DNA of 64,000 nucleotides from Rhodobacter sp. TJ_12 (GTDB lineage: Bacteria > Pseudomonadota > Alphaproteobacteria > Rhodobacterales > Rhodobacteraceae), in contig NZ_NRRD01000012.1 of NCBI RefSeq assembly GCF_020023995.1, positions 1 to 64,000 on the forward strand. Reading direction: 5' to 3'. The notes below the pieces were generated by a model. It was not told the origin of the DNA. It was given only the letters and a program-made list of their open reading frames with translations, and did no database searches. A program made the position numbers and the translations under genes. Of the stretch, positions 24,832-33,100 are shown in pieces. Within the stretch, counting starts at the first letter, position 1. Each line of letters begins with the position of its first letter.

Positions 24832-25001
24832 CGTCGCGCTCCTTGTTGCGCCTTTCGTTCTAGGGCAGGGCTGGGCGAAGGCAAAGCCCGGCTGCGACCG
24901 CGCGCCGCAGCTTTTCGCCATCTCGCGCGGCGATCTGCCGGGCAGGGGCCGCCAAAGCCCCCAAATCGCCTGCGCCCACCCGCAAAAGCTTTCGCGCGGG
25001 G

Positions 25002-25871
25002 CTAACGCCCTTGCCGGCGGGCCATGAAGGCCAGCCGTTCGAACAAATGCACATCTTGCTCGTTCTTCAGCAGCGCACCATGCAGTTTCGGCAGCATTTG
25101 CCCCGGCTCGGCTTGCAAATCCTCGGGCCGCAGATCCTCGGCCAAGAGCAGCTTCAGCCAGTCCAGTACCTCCGAGGTGGAGGGTTTCTTCTTCAGCCCC
25201 GGAGTTTCGCGGATCTCGTAAAACCGGGTCAGCGCCGCCGACAAAAGCTGTTCTTTGATCTGCGGGAAATGCACCGCGACGATCTGTTTGAGCGTCTCGG
25301 CATCGGGAAAGCGGATGTAATGAAAGAAACACCGGCGCAAGAAAGCATCGGGCAGTTCTTTTTCGTTGTTCGAGGTGATGATGACAATCGGGCGATGCGC
25401 GGCCTGGATCGTCTCGCCGGTCTCGTAAACGTGAAACGCCATCTTATCGAGCTCTTGCAACAGATCGTTCGGAAATTCGATATCCGCCTTGTCGATCTCG
25501 TCGATCAGCAGCACCACCTTGCCCGGGGCTTCGAACGCCTGCCACAGCTTGCCCTTGCGGATGTAATTGCGCACGTCATTGACCCGCGCATCGCCCAATT
25601 GGCTGTCGCGCAGGCGCGAGACGGCATCGTATTCGTAAAGCCCCTGTTGCGCCTTGGTGGTGGATTTGATCGCCCACTCCAACATCGGCAACCCCAATGC
25701 TTGCGCGACTTGCCGGGCCAGTTCGGTCTTGCCGGTGCCCGGTTCGCCCTTGACCAAAAGCGGGCGTTCCAGCGCCACGGCGGCATTCACCGCCACCACA
25801 AGGTCGGGCGGGGCCACATAGCTGTCGGTCGAGGTGAATTGCACTGATCCGGTCTGCACGGGCGCCTCCAT
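25002..25871 (-). CDS. MoxR-family AAA+ ATPase
   Basis: A 289-residue AAA+ protein of the MoxR/CoxD type. Walker A is KGEPGTGKTE, Walker B VVLLIDEIDKAD, sensor 1 IITSNNEKELPDAFLRRC. MoxR ATPases act as chaperones that insert metals or cofactors or assemble complexes, usually with a von Willebrand factor A partner encoded next to them. Here the next gene (170 bp on) is the RamA-like activator and no VWA gene is seen. Starts at 25871 or 25874 are both possible; the ribosome site is weak. Confidence 0.87.
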   Translation of the reverse strand: MEAPVQTGSVQFTSTDSYVAPPDLVVAVNAAVALERPLLVKGEPGTGKTELARQVAQALGLPMLEWAIKSTTKAQQGLYEYDAVSRLRDSQLGDARVNDVRNYIRKGKLWQAFEAPGKVVLLIDEIDKADIEFPNDLLQELDKMAFHVYETGETIQAAHRPIVIITSNNEKELPDAFLRRCFFHYIRFPDAETLKQIVAVHFPQIKEQLLSAALTRFYEIRETPGLKKKPSTSEVLDWLKLLLAEDLRPEDLQAEPGQMLPKLHGALLKNEQDVHLFERLAFMARRQGR

Positions 25872-26084
25872 CATCGCGAAACCGCACCGTAGCGGCGCGC
25901 TGAAAGCCCCGCAAGCGCCAGCCCGGTTGTGACGCTGCGCGCCGCGCAGGAAATATGCCGCAGGTGCAAAACGGGGGGCAAAGGGGCGTGACAACTCGTC
26001 CCGACTGCGTTAATGGAGCGCCCAAGCGGCGCCGGGGGGGTGACGCCCCCTTTTACGACCGAGGGCATTAAATTGAGTGAAGCG

Positions 26085-26507
26085 ATGAAAGCCGAGACCT
26101 TCCTTCCCGACGATTACCGGCCCGCCGAAGACGAGCCGTTCATGAACGATCGTCAGCTCGAATATTTCCGCCGCAAATTGCAAGCGTGGAAGGCCGAGTT
26201 GCTGGAGCAATCGCAAGAGACGCTCGACGGGCTCGCCGAATCGGCGCGCAACGTGCCGGATTTGGCGGATCGCGCCTCCGAAGAGACCGACCGGGCGCTG
26301 GAATTGCGCACCCGCGACCGGCAGCGCAAACTGGTCACCAAGATCGACGCGGCACTCCGTCGCATCGAAAATGGCGAATATGGCTATTGCGAAATGACCG
26401 GAGAACCTATCTCTCTGAAACGTCTTGATGCGCGCCCGATCGCCACGATGACGCTCGAAGCGCAAGAAAAGCACGAGCGCCGCGAACGTGTGCATCGCGA
26501 CGACTGA
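26085..26507 (+). CDS. dksA: DksA-type RNA polymerase-binding factor
   Basis: A 140-residue DksA homologue that binds the RNA polymerase secondary channel and, with ppGpp, adjusts transcription to starvation. The coiled coil (about residues 20-75) is followed by the C4-type finger region, but only one cysteine remains (YGYCEMTGEPISLKRL). Such zinc-less or single-Cys DksA proteins are known from Rhodobacter and work without zinc. Start 26085 gives MKAETFLPDDYRP, the usual N-terminus; a TTG four codons earlier has a better-spaced GAGGG and cannot be excluded. Confidence 0.9.
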   Translation: MKAETFLPDDYRPAEDEPFMNDRQLEYFRRKLQAWKAELLEQSQETLDGLAESARNVPDLADRASEETDRALELRTRDRQRKLVTKIDAALRRIENGEYGYCEMTGEPISLKRLDARPIATMTLEAQEKHERRERVHRDD

Positions 26508-26596
26508 AGCCGGACCGACGGGCCCGGGTGAGGCCTGATCAGCAAACTGCGCAGACATAGGCTTCACCGGTGACCGCAAGGCGCCGGTGAATTCAT

Positions 26597-27784
26597 ATGG
26601 AAAGGACGCGGGCGGTGCTGATCGGACGACGCGTAACAGTGATGGGGGCGGGGATTGCTGGGCTTGCGGTGGCGCGGGCCTTGGCGCTGCGCGGTGCGCA
26701 GGTCACCGTTTTGGAACAAGCCGATGCGATCCGCGAAGTGGGCGCTGGCATTCAGGTCTCGCCCAATGGGGCGCGGGTGTTGCGCGCGCTGGGGCTGGGC
26801 GATGCGCTGGAAACCACCGGGCCGCGCACCGAAGCGATTGAAATGCTGGATGGCGAGACCGGCAGCCGGGTGATCCGGCTGGATCTGGGCAAGCTGCGCC
26901 CCGGGGCGGAATACCGTCTGGTGCATCGCGCAAGGCTGATCGAGATTTTGGCGCAGGGCGCGCGCGAGGCGGGGGTCGAGATTACCCTTGGGTGCAAGGT
27001 CGAGGATGTCGACTTGTCCTCGGGCAAGCCCAAGCTGCTGACCGCGCGGGGGGAAACGCTTGAACCTGGCCTTTTGATCGGCGCCGATGGGCTGCATTCG
27101 CGGGTGCGCCGCGCGCTCAATGGCGAGTCGCGCCCGTTCTTTACCCATCAGGTGGCGTGGCGCGCGCTGGTGCCGTGCGACGATAATGAGCCGAAGGTGG
27201 CGCAGGTGTTCCTCGGTGCGGGTAAGCACCTTGTCACCTATCCGCTGGGCCGGGGGCTGCGCAATATCGTGGCGGTCGAGGAGCGCTGGCGCTGGGTCGA
27301 AGAAAGCTGGAACCTGCGCGATGATCCGCTGACCCTTCTGGCCGCGTTCGAAGAATTCTGCCCGAAGGTGCAAGACTGGCTGGAGGCGGTGAAGGAACCC
27401 TGGCTTTGGGGGCTTTTCCGCCATCCGGTCGCGCGCGTCTGGCAAGGCCGGGGCGCGGTGATCATGGGCGATGCGGCGCATCCCACCTTGCCGTTTTTGG
27501 CGCAGGGCGCGGTGATGGCGCTGGAAGATGCTTGGGTTTTGGCTCAGGCGCTGGCCAAACACGACAATGACGAGGTGGCGCTGGGCGTCTATCAATCGAT
27601 GCGCGCGCGCCGCTGCAAGGCGATTGTCGAGGCCGCGAATGAAAACGCCCGCAATTACCACCTGTCGGGGTTCCAGCGCACCTTGGGCCATGCCGCCTTG
27701 CGGGTGGCCTCGCTGGTGGCGCCGGGGCAGGTGCTCAACCGCTATGACTGGGTGCATGGTCACGATGTGACCACGGAAATTTAG
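26597..27784 (+). CDS. FAD-dependent aromatic-ring monooxygenase
   Basis: A flavoprotein monooxygenase of about 395 residues (PHBH/UbiH/salicylate hydroxylase group). The FAD-binding GxGxxG is VMGAGIAGLAVARAL, the DG motif is LLIGADGLHSRVR, and the GD motif is VIMGDAAHPTLPFLAQGA. It would hydroxylate an aromatic or quinone substrate with NAD(P)H and O2; the substrate is undetermined. The ATG at 26597 has little ribosome site; a GTG at 26615 with AAAGGA nine bases upstream is an alternative start that keeps the whole FAD motif. The gene is convergent with the Hsp70-like gene. Confidence 0.87.
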   Translation: MERTRAVLIGRRVTVMGAGIAGLAVARALALRGAQVTVLEQADAIREVGAGIQVSPNGARVLRALGLGDALETTGPRTEAIEMLDGETGSRVIRLDLGKLRPGAEYRLVHRARLIEILAQGAREAGVEITLGCKVEDVDLSSGKPKLLTARGETLEPGLLIGADGLHSRVRRALNGESRPFFTHQVAWRALVPCDDNEPKVAQVFLGAGKHLVTYPLGRGLRNIVAVEERWRWVEESWNLRDDPLTLLAAFEEFCPKVQDWLEAVKEPWLWGLFRHPVARVWQGRGAVIMGDAAHPTLPFLAQGAVMALEDAWVLAQALAKHDNDEVALGVYQSMRARRCKAIVEAANENARNYHLSGFQRTLGHAALRVASLVAPGQVLNRYDWVHGHDVTTEI

Positions 27785-27811
27785 GGGCGCGACCTGAGGA
27801 CCGGCTGGCGC

Positions 27812-29047
27812 TCAGCCTTCGCCGATCGCTTTTGCCAGCCCGTCGATCACCGCGGTGAAGGCCGCGCCGGTTTCATGCTGCGCCGCGGGGCATATGGCAT
27901 GGGCCGCCTCGGCCACCAGCCCCATCAGGCTGGAGCCCCCCACCAGCACCACCGTGCCCACTTGGTCGGGCGCCACGCCGCCCTTGTGCAAGGTGTCCTG
28001 CACCGCCTCGGTCAGTTGGGCCCGCGCGCGCGCCAAAGACGCCGCCATCGAGCTGGCATCGATATCGGCATAAAGCCCGCGCTCGATCTTGCCCATGCGG
28101 ATCATCGCACCGGCTTTGCCCCGGTTCGCCTCGATCTTGCCGCGCTCCACCGCGAAGGCCAGATCGTGCCCCAACTCATGCTCTAACACCGTTGCCAGCC
28201 GCCCCACCGCGCGCGGATCGACGGCCAGCTTCACCATTTTGGCCACGGCGGTGCGCGTTTCGCGGGTGTAAAGAAAGGGGATCTTCGCCCAACTTGCCAG
28301 ATCGACGTAAAGATCGGCGGGAACGGGCAGCAATTCGGGGCCGAATTCGCGGCGCAACTGCCCGCCTTGGCCCAAAAGCGGCATCGCATGATCGAGCGCA
28401 ATGGCGCGGTCGAAATCGGTCCCGCCCAGCCGGATGCCGTGGCTCGCGACGATCTCCACCCCGGTTTGCGTGCTGCGAAACAACGAAAAATCCGAGGTGC
28501 CGCCGCCAATATCGACAATCAGCCCCAGCGCCCCCGCCGGCAGGGCGGGGTTGGCGCGCGCGGCGGCCTCTGGCTCAAACAGAAAATCCACCGCGTCAAA
28601 TCCGGCCCCAAGGTAGCAGGCGCGCAAATCCGCCTCGGCCTGCGCATCGCGGGCGGGATCGGCGTGAAAATGCACGGGCCGCCCCGAAAGCGCGCGGGTG
28701 AAGTGCTGCCCGGTTGCAGTTTCGGCGCGGGTTTTTACCGTGCGTAGGAATTCGGTGACAACTTGGGCCAGCGTGCGGCGTTTGCCGCCCACAAGCCGCG
28801 CGTCATGAAACAGCCGCGTTCCCAGAACCGATTTCAGCGCCCGCATATAGCGGCCCTCTTCGCCCTCGGTCAGCGCGGTTGCGGCGGCGCTGCCGATCAG
28901 CATTGGCCCCTTGTCGGCGGGAAAAAACACCGCCGTCGGCAGCACATCGCCCCCGTCTTCAAGCGGTATGCGGCGCACGGCCCCCGCGTCCCACACCGCG
29001 ACGGCGGAGTTCGAGGTGCCGAAATCCACGGCCAATGTCTGTTGCAT
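27812..29047 (-). CDS. Hsp70-family (YegD-like) chaperone
   Basis: A 411-residue actin-fold ATPase without the C-terminal substrate-binding domain of DnaK. Phosphate-binding motifs are LAVDFGTSNSAVAV at the N-terminus and LIVDIGGGTSDFSLF near residue 200; VVLVGGSSLMGLV is the adenosine loop near the C-terminus. This matches YegD-type Hsp70 homologues, whose clients are unknown. GGAGGGATGC lies directly upstream of the ATG at 29047. It diverges from the thiamin operon, sharing a roughly 230-bp region that carries the TPP riboswitch on the other strand. Confidence 0.85.
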   Translation of the reverse strand: MQQTLAVDFGTSNSAVAVWDAGAVRRIPLEDGGDVLPTAVFFPADKGPMLIGSAAATALTEGEEGRYMRALKSVLGTRLFHDARLVGGKRRTLAQVVTEFLRTVKTRAETATGQHFTRALSGRPVHFHADPARDAQAEADLRACYLGAGFDAVDFLFEPEAAARANPALPAGALGLIVDIGGGTSDFSLFRSTQTGVEIVASHGIRLGGTDFDRAIALDHAMPLLGQGGQLRREFGPELLPVPADLYVDLASWAKIPFLYTRETRTAVAKMVKLAVDPRAVGRLATVLEHELGHDLAFAVERGKIEANRGKAGAMIRMGKIERGLYADIDASSMAASLARARAQLTEAVQDTLHKGGVAPDQVGTVVLVGGSSLMGLVAEAAHAICPAAQHETGAAFTAVIDGLAKAIGEG

Positions 29048-29126
29048 GCATCCCTCCGAACCAAAGCCCCGGCGCCTATCGTGTTTGCGCGCGCTGGACA
29101 AGCCCCGCGCGGCGTGCATAGTGTGG

Positions 29127-29208
29127 CGTTGCGACAGGGGCGTCCGGGCAACCGGGCTGAGAAGCACCCTTTGAACCTGAACCAGATCATGCTGGCGTAG
29201 GGAGTCCG
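29127..29208 (+). promoter_or_regulatory. TPP riboswitch (THI element)
   Basis: The conserved pyrimidine-sensing core CTGAGA (29157-29162), then ACCCTTTGAACCTGA and the pyrophosphate-side GCTGGCGTAGGGAG (to about 29204), are all present in order and at the usual spacing. It lies upstream of thiM and should switch the six-gene operon off when thiamin pyrophosphate is plentiful. CGACAGGG (29132-29139) at the P1 side is exactly complementary to CCCTGTCG at 29224-29231 in the expression platform. Confidence 0.95.
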
Positions 29209-29241
29209 TCCACCGGCCCGCGGCCCTGTCGTGTCGCGCTG

Positions 29242-29274
29242 CCGGTGCGGCCTCTCACGTCACGAGAGGACCGG
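29242..29274 (+). promoter_or_regulatory. Hairpin hiding the thiM ribosome site
   Basis: CCTCTC (29251-29256) pairs with GAGAGG (29264-29269), the Shine-Dalgarno sequence of thiM, and flanking CCGG blocks (29242-29245, 29271-29274) can extend the stem across to the start codon. This points to translational control by the TPP riboswitch rather than transcription termination; no U run is seen before the ATG. Confidence 0.65.
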
Positions 29275-30078
29275 ATGACCCAAAGCGACCCGAAAGACTG
29301 GGGGCACTATCTTGCCCAGATGCGCGCGACGGCGCCGCTTGTGCACAACATCACCAATTTCGTGGCGATGAATGTGATGGCGAATGTGCAACTGGCGGCG
29401 GGGGCGTCGCCAGCGATGGTGCATGCCCTTGAAGAGGTAGAGGAATTCGCAGAGCTTGCGCCCGCGCTGACGGTCAATATCGGCACCGCCGATGGCGCTT
29501 GGGCGGCGGGGATGATGCGCGCGGCGCAGGTGATGGTGCGGCGCAAGCGGCCTTGGGTGCTGGACCCCGTGGGCGTCGGCGCAACGGCCTATCGCAAAGA
29601 GCTATGCGCCGGGCTGGTGGCGCTTAATCCCAGTGTGATCCGGGGCAATGCGTCGGAAATTCTGGCGCTGGCCGGGCAGGGCGGGCAGGCGCGCGGCGTG
29701 GATGCGGGCGATGCGGTGGCCGCAGCCGAGGCGGCGGCGCGCGTGCTGGCAGGGCGCACGGGCGGCGTGGTCGCCGTGTCCGGCCCGGTTGATTTCGTCA
29801 CCGATGGCACGCGCGCGGCGCATATCGCCAATGGCCATGCGCTGATGCCACGCGTCACGGTGCTGGGCTGTTCGCTGAACGGGGTGATCGGGGCCTTTCT
29901 TGTGGGCCAGCCGGTGTTCGAGGCCACGGTGGCGGCGCTGGCCTATTACGGGCTGGCGGGCGAACAAGCGGGTGCCGTGGCACAGGGGCCGGGCAGTTTT
30001 CAGCCCGCCTTTTTGGATGCTTTGGCCGCGCTCACGCCCGAGGCGGTCACCGCAGGCGCCAAGGTCGATCTGGCATGA
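29275..30078 (+). CDS. thiM: Hydroxyethylthiazole kinase
   Basis: A 267-residue ThiM that phosphorylates 4-methyl-5-(2-hydroxyethyl)thiazole for thiamin salvage. Typical stretches are VHNITNFVAMNVMAN near the N-terminus, WVLDPVGVGATAYR, and the anion-hole region LGCSLNGVIGAFLVG with its conserved Cys. The ATG at 29275 follows GAGAGGA and the riboswitch; an in-frame GTG 30 bases earlier lies inside the regulatory hairpin. The stop overlaps thiE by 4 bp. Confidence 0.95.
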   Translation: MTQSDPKDWGHYLAQMRATAPLVHNITNFVAMNVMANVQLAAGASPAMVHALEEVEEFAELAPALTVNIGTADGAWAAGMMRAAQVMVRRKRPWVLDPVGVGATAYRKELCAGLVALNPSVIRGNASEILALAGQGGQARGVDAGDAVAAAEAAARVLAGRTGGVVAVSGPVDFVTDGTRAAHIANGHALMPRVTVLGCSLNGVIGAFLVGQPVFEATVAALAYYGLAGEQAGAVAQGPGSFQPAFLDALAALTPEAVTAGAKVDLA

Positions 30079-30686
30079 GCGGGCCGATCTATATGATCAC
30101 CGATCCGGGCGCGCCCTTGGATGTGGCCGGCCAAGCCCGCGCGGCGGCGCGCGGCGGCGCGGGGTGGGTGCAATTGCGAGACAAGACGGCGAGCGATGCC
30201 GATCTGCTGGATTTGGCGCGCCTCTTGTTGCCCGAAATGCGCGCACTGGGCGCGAAGCTTGTCATCAATGACCGGATCGCCGTTGCGATTGCCGCCGGGG
30301 CGGACGGGCTGCATATCGGGCAGGGCGACGGTGATCCGCAGGCGATCCGTGCCCGGATCGGCCCCGATCGGATCTTGGGGCTGTCCATCGAAACGCTGGC
30401 GCAGGCGCGCGCTTTGCCCAAAGGGGTCGATTACATCGGCGCGGGGCCCGTGCGCGCCACGGCGACCAAACCCGACGCCGCCGCCCCTATCGGCTTTGAC
30501 GGCTTGGCCGAAATCGCGCGTGCCGTGCCAGTGCCCTGTTACGCCATTGGCGGGTTGGGGCGCGGCGATATCGCGGCGCTGAAATCGGCTGGCGCGGCCG
30601 GGATGGCGGTGGTTTCGGCCATTACCCGCGCGCCCGATCCCACCGCCGCCACCCAAGCGCTTGTGCAAGACTGGAGCCAGAGATGA
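30075..30686 (+). CDS. thiE: Thiamine-phosphate synthase
   Basis: A 203-residue TIM-barrel enzyme joining thiazole phosphate and HMP pyrophosphate to thiamin phosphate. Signatures: WVQLRDKTASDADLL, LVINDRIAVAIAAGADGLHIGQGD, and the C-terminal phosphate loop YAIGGLGRGDIAAL. Both ends overlap neighbours by 4 bp (thiM before, thiD after), so the three salvage enzymes are translationally coupled. Confidence 0.95.
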   Translation: MSGPIYMITDPGAPLDVAGQARAAARGGAGWVQLRDKTASDADLLDLARLLLPEMRALGAKLVINDRIAVAIAAGADGLHIGQGDGDPQAIRARIGPDRILGLSIETLAQARALPKGVDYIGAGPVRATATKPDAAAPIGFDGLAEIARAVPVPCYAIGGLGRGDIAALKSAGAAGMAVVSAITRAPDPTAATQALVQDWSQR

Positions 30687-31480
30687 TCCCCAATATCTTG
30701 TCCATCGCCGGGTCGGACCCTTCGGGCGGCGCCGGTATTCAGGCCGATCTGAAGGCGATTTCGGCCAATGGCGGCTATGCGATGGCGGCGCTGACAGCGC
30801 TCACTGCGCAAAATACAAAAGGCGTGCGCGCGGTCGATCTGATCCGGCCCGAAATGGTCACGGCGCAAATCGCCGCGATCCGGGAAGATATCCGCATCGA
30901 TGCAGTCAAAATCGGCATGCTGGGCAGTGCCGATCTGATTGCCGCCGTGGTTGCGGCGCTGGCGGGCCTTTCGGTGCCGGTGGTGCTCGATCCGGTGATG
31001 GTGGCCAAGGGCGGCGACCGGCTTTTGGCAGCAGAGGCGGTGACTGCCTTGCGCAAGGGGATGGTGCCGCGCGCCGCCGTGATCACCCCCAACCTGCCGG
31101 AAGCCGCCGATCTGCTGGGCTGCGCGGTGGCGCAAAGCCGGTCTGAGATGCGCGATCAGGCGCGCGGGCTGCGGGTGATGGGGGCGCGGGCGGTCTATCT
31201 GAAAGGCGGGCATCTGGGCGGCACAGACAGCCCCGATCTGCTGCTCGATGGCGATGGCGAGACATGGTTTGAAGGCGCGCGCCATGCCACGGCGAACACC
31301 CATGGCACGGGCTGCACCCTGTCTTCGGCGCTGGCCACCCAATTGGCCCGCACCCCCAACTTGCGCACCGCCGCGCAAGCCGCGCGCGCCTATACCCACC
31401 GCGCGATTGCCGCAGCCGATGGGCTGTCGGTCGGCCATGGTCATGGCCCGCTGGATCATTTCTTTGCTGCAAGAGGCTGA
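30683..31480 (+). CDS. thiD: HMP/HMP-phosphate kinase
   Basis: A 265-residue ribokinase-fold enzyme that phosphorylates 4-amino-5-hydroxymethyl-2-methylpyrimidine and its phosphate. Visible signatures are IAGSDPSGGAGIQADLK at the N-terminus, LDPVMVAKGGDRLL in the middle and the catalytic anion hole HGTGCTLSSALATQLA. It follows thiE with a 4-bp overlap, and the thiY ATG starts one base after its stop. Confidence 0.95.
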   Translation: MIPNILSIAGSDPSGGAGIQADLKAISANGGYAMAALTALTAQNTKGVRAVDLIRPEMVTAQIAAIREDIRIDAVKIGMLGSADLIAAVVAALAGLSVPVVLDPVMVAKGGDRLLAAEAVTALRKGMVPRAAVITPNLPEAADLLGCAVAQSRSEMRDQARGLRVMGARAVYLKGGHLGGTDSPDLLLDGDGETWFEGARHATANTHGTGCTLSSALATQLARTPNLRTAAQAARAYTHRAIAAADGLSVGHGHGPLDHFFAARG

Positions 31481-31481
31481 T

Positions 31482-32405
31482 ATGAAAACCTTTCTTCTTT
31501 TTTCGCTTTTGGCCACTGTGGCCATGCCCGCGCGGGCCGAGGCACCGCTGTCGGTGATGTTGGATTGGTTCGTGAACCCCGATCATGGCCCGATCATCGT
31601 CGCGCAAGAGCGGGGCTATTTCACCGATGCCGGGCTGGATGTGACGATCATCTCGCCCGCAGATCCCGCCGATCCGCCGAAGATGGCCGCTGCCGGTCAG
31701 GTGGATATTGCCGTCAGCTACCAGCCGCAGCTTTACTTGGCCCATGACGCGGGGCTTGATCTCAAACGCGTGGGCACGCTGATCGACAGCCCGCTTTATT
31801 GCGTGATGGTCGATGCCGCCGGGCCGGTGCAGACAATGGCGGATCTGAAGGGGCGCACCATCGGCTTTTCGCTGGCGGGCATCGAAGAGGCTTTGCTGCA
31901 CCGGATGCTGCGCTTCAACGGGGTCGAACCGAGTCAGACCACGCAGATCAATGTCAATTTCGCGCTGACCCCGGCCTTGGTGGCGGGGCAGGTCGAAGCT
32001 GTTTCGGGCGCATTTCGCAATTTCGAACTGCATCAGATGGCGGCGGCAGGTCATGAAGGGCACTGCTTCTTGCCCGAAGAAAACGGTGTGCCGCCTTATG
32101 ACGAGCTGATCTATGTCGCGCGCGCCGATGCGGCGGGCGATGACCGGATCGCCCGATTTCTGGCCGCCACGGCGCGCGCAGCAACCGAGATTGCCGCCGA
32201 TCCGGCGCAGGGCTGGGCGGATTTCAAAGGCTATGCCGCCGAATTGGAAGACCCGCTCAATGCCAAGGCCTGGGTGGATAGCTGGCCGCATTTCGCGCTT
32301 GATCCGGCGGCGCTGGACCGCGACCGCTATGCTGCCTTTGGCGCGTTTCTGGCCGAAAGCGGGCTGATCGCGGCGGCGCCTGCGGTGGATGCCATCGCAC
32401 AATGA
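31482..32405 (+). CDS. thiY: Thiamin-precursor ABC transporter, binding protein
   Basis: A 307-residue periplasmic binding protein of the NMT1/THI5-like fold, with a signal peptide (MKTFLLFSLLATVAMPARA, residues 1-19). LDWFVNPDHGPIIVAQERGY is diagnostic of the ThiY group, which delivers formylaminopyrimidine or a related HMP precursor to ThiXZ. AAGAGG precedes the ATG, which lies one base after the thiD stop. The operon places uptake directly after the kinase that would use the imported pyrimidine. Confidence 0.9.
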   Translation: MKTFLLFSLLATVAMPARAEAPLSVMLDWFVNPDHGPIIVAQERGYFTDAGLDVTIISPADPADPPKMAAAGQVDIAVSYQPQLYLAHDAGLDLKRVGTLIDSPLYCVMVDAAGPVQTMADLKGRTIGFSLAGIEEALLHRMLRFNGVEPSQTTQINVNFALTPALVAGQVEAVSGAFRNFELHQMAAAGHEGHCFLPEENGVPPYDELIYVARADAAGDDRIARFLAATARAATEIAADPAQGWADFKGYAAELEDPLNAKAWVDSWPHFALDPAALDRDRYAAFGAFLAESGLIAAAPAVDAIAQ

Positions 32406-33100
32406 GCGTGGCGCGCCTGCAAGGCCGGGTGATCTTGGCGGATCGGGTTTTGGTGTCGGGGCTCGATCTGCGCCTTGCGCCGGGGTGGACCTGTTTGCTG
32501 GGGGCCTCGGGCGCGGGGAAATCCACGCTGTTGCGGCTTTTGGCCGGGCTGCCCACGGCGGCGCGGCTAGAGGGCGCGCGCGTTGCGCCCGACCGCATCG
32601 GCTGGATGGCGCAAAGCGATCTGTTGCAGCCAAGGCTTTCGGTCTTGGGCAATTTGCGGCTGATGGCGCGGCTGCGCGGGGAAACCCTGTCCGCCCCCCG
32701 CGCCGAGGCGCTTTTGGCCGAGGTCGGGCTGGCGGGGCGGGGTGCGGCGTCCCCGGCGGATTTATCGGGCGGCGAGCGGCAGCGGCTTGCGCTTGCCCGC
32801 ACGCTTTCCGAAGAGGCGCCGCTTGTGGCCTTGGATGAACCCTTTTCCGCGCTGGATGTCCCCACCCGCGCGATGATGCACGAGCTTGCCCATGCGCGGC
32901 TGGCGGGCCGGGCGGTGGTGATGGTGACCCATGACCCGCAAGAAGCGTTGCGGCTGGGCGCGCAGATTTTGGCTTTACGCGGGGGCGAGGTGGTCCATCT
33001 GCCCGCGCTGCCCGGTCCGCACCCCGTGGATTTGGCCGATCCGGCGCTGGCGCGTGCGGCGGCGGCGCTGGTGGCGCAGATGCGGGGGGCGGCGGCATGA
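32402..33100 (+). CDS. thiZ: Thiamin-precursor ABC transporter, ATPase
   Basis: A 232-residue ABC ATPase: Walker A LLGASGAGKSTLLR, Q loop WMAQSDLL, signature LSGGERQRLALAR, Walker B LVALDEPFSALD, switch His in VTHDPQEALR. It overlaps thiY by 4 bp and thiX by 4 bp. It would power import of the ThiY ligand. It is short but complete. Confidence 0.92.
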   Translation: MSVARLQGRVILADRVLVSGLDLRLAPGWTCLLGASGAGKSTLLRLLAGLPTAARLEGARVAPDRIGWMAQSDLLQPRLSVLGNLRLMARLRGETLSAPRAEALLAEVGLAGRGAASPADLSGGERQRLALARTLSEEAPLVALDEPFSALDVPTRAMMHELAHARLAGRAVVMVTHDPQEALRLGAQILALRGGEVVHLPALPGPHPVDLADPALARAAAALVAQMRGAAA

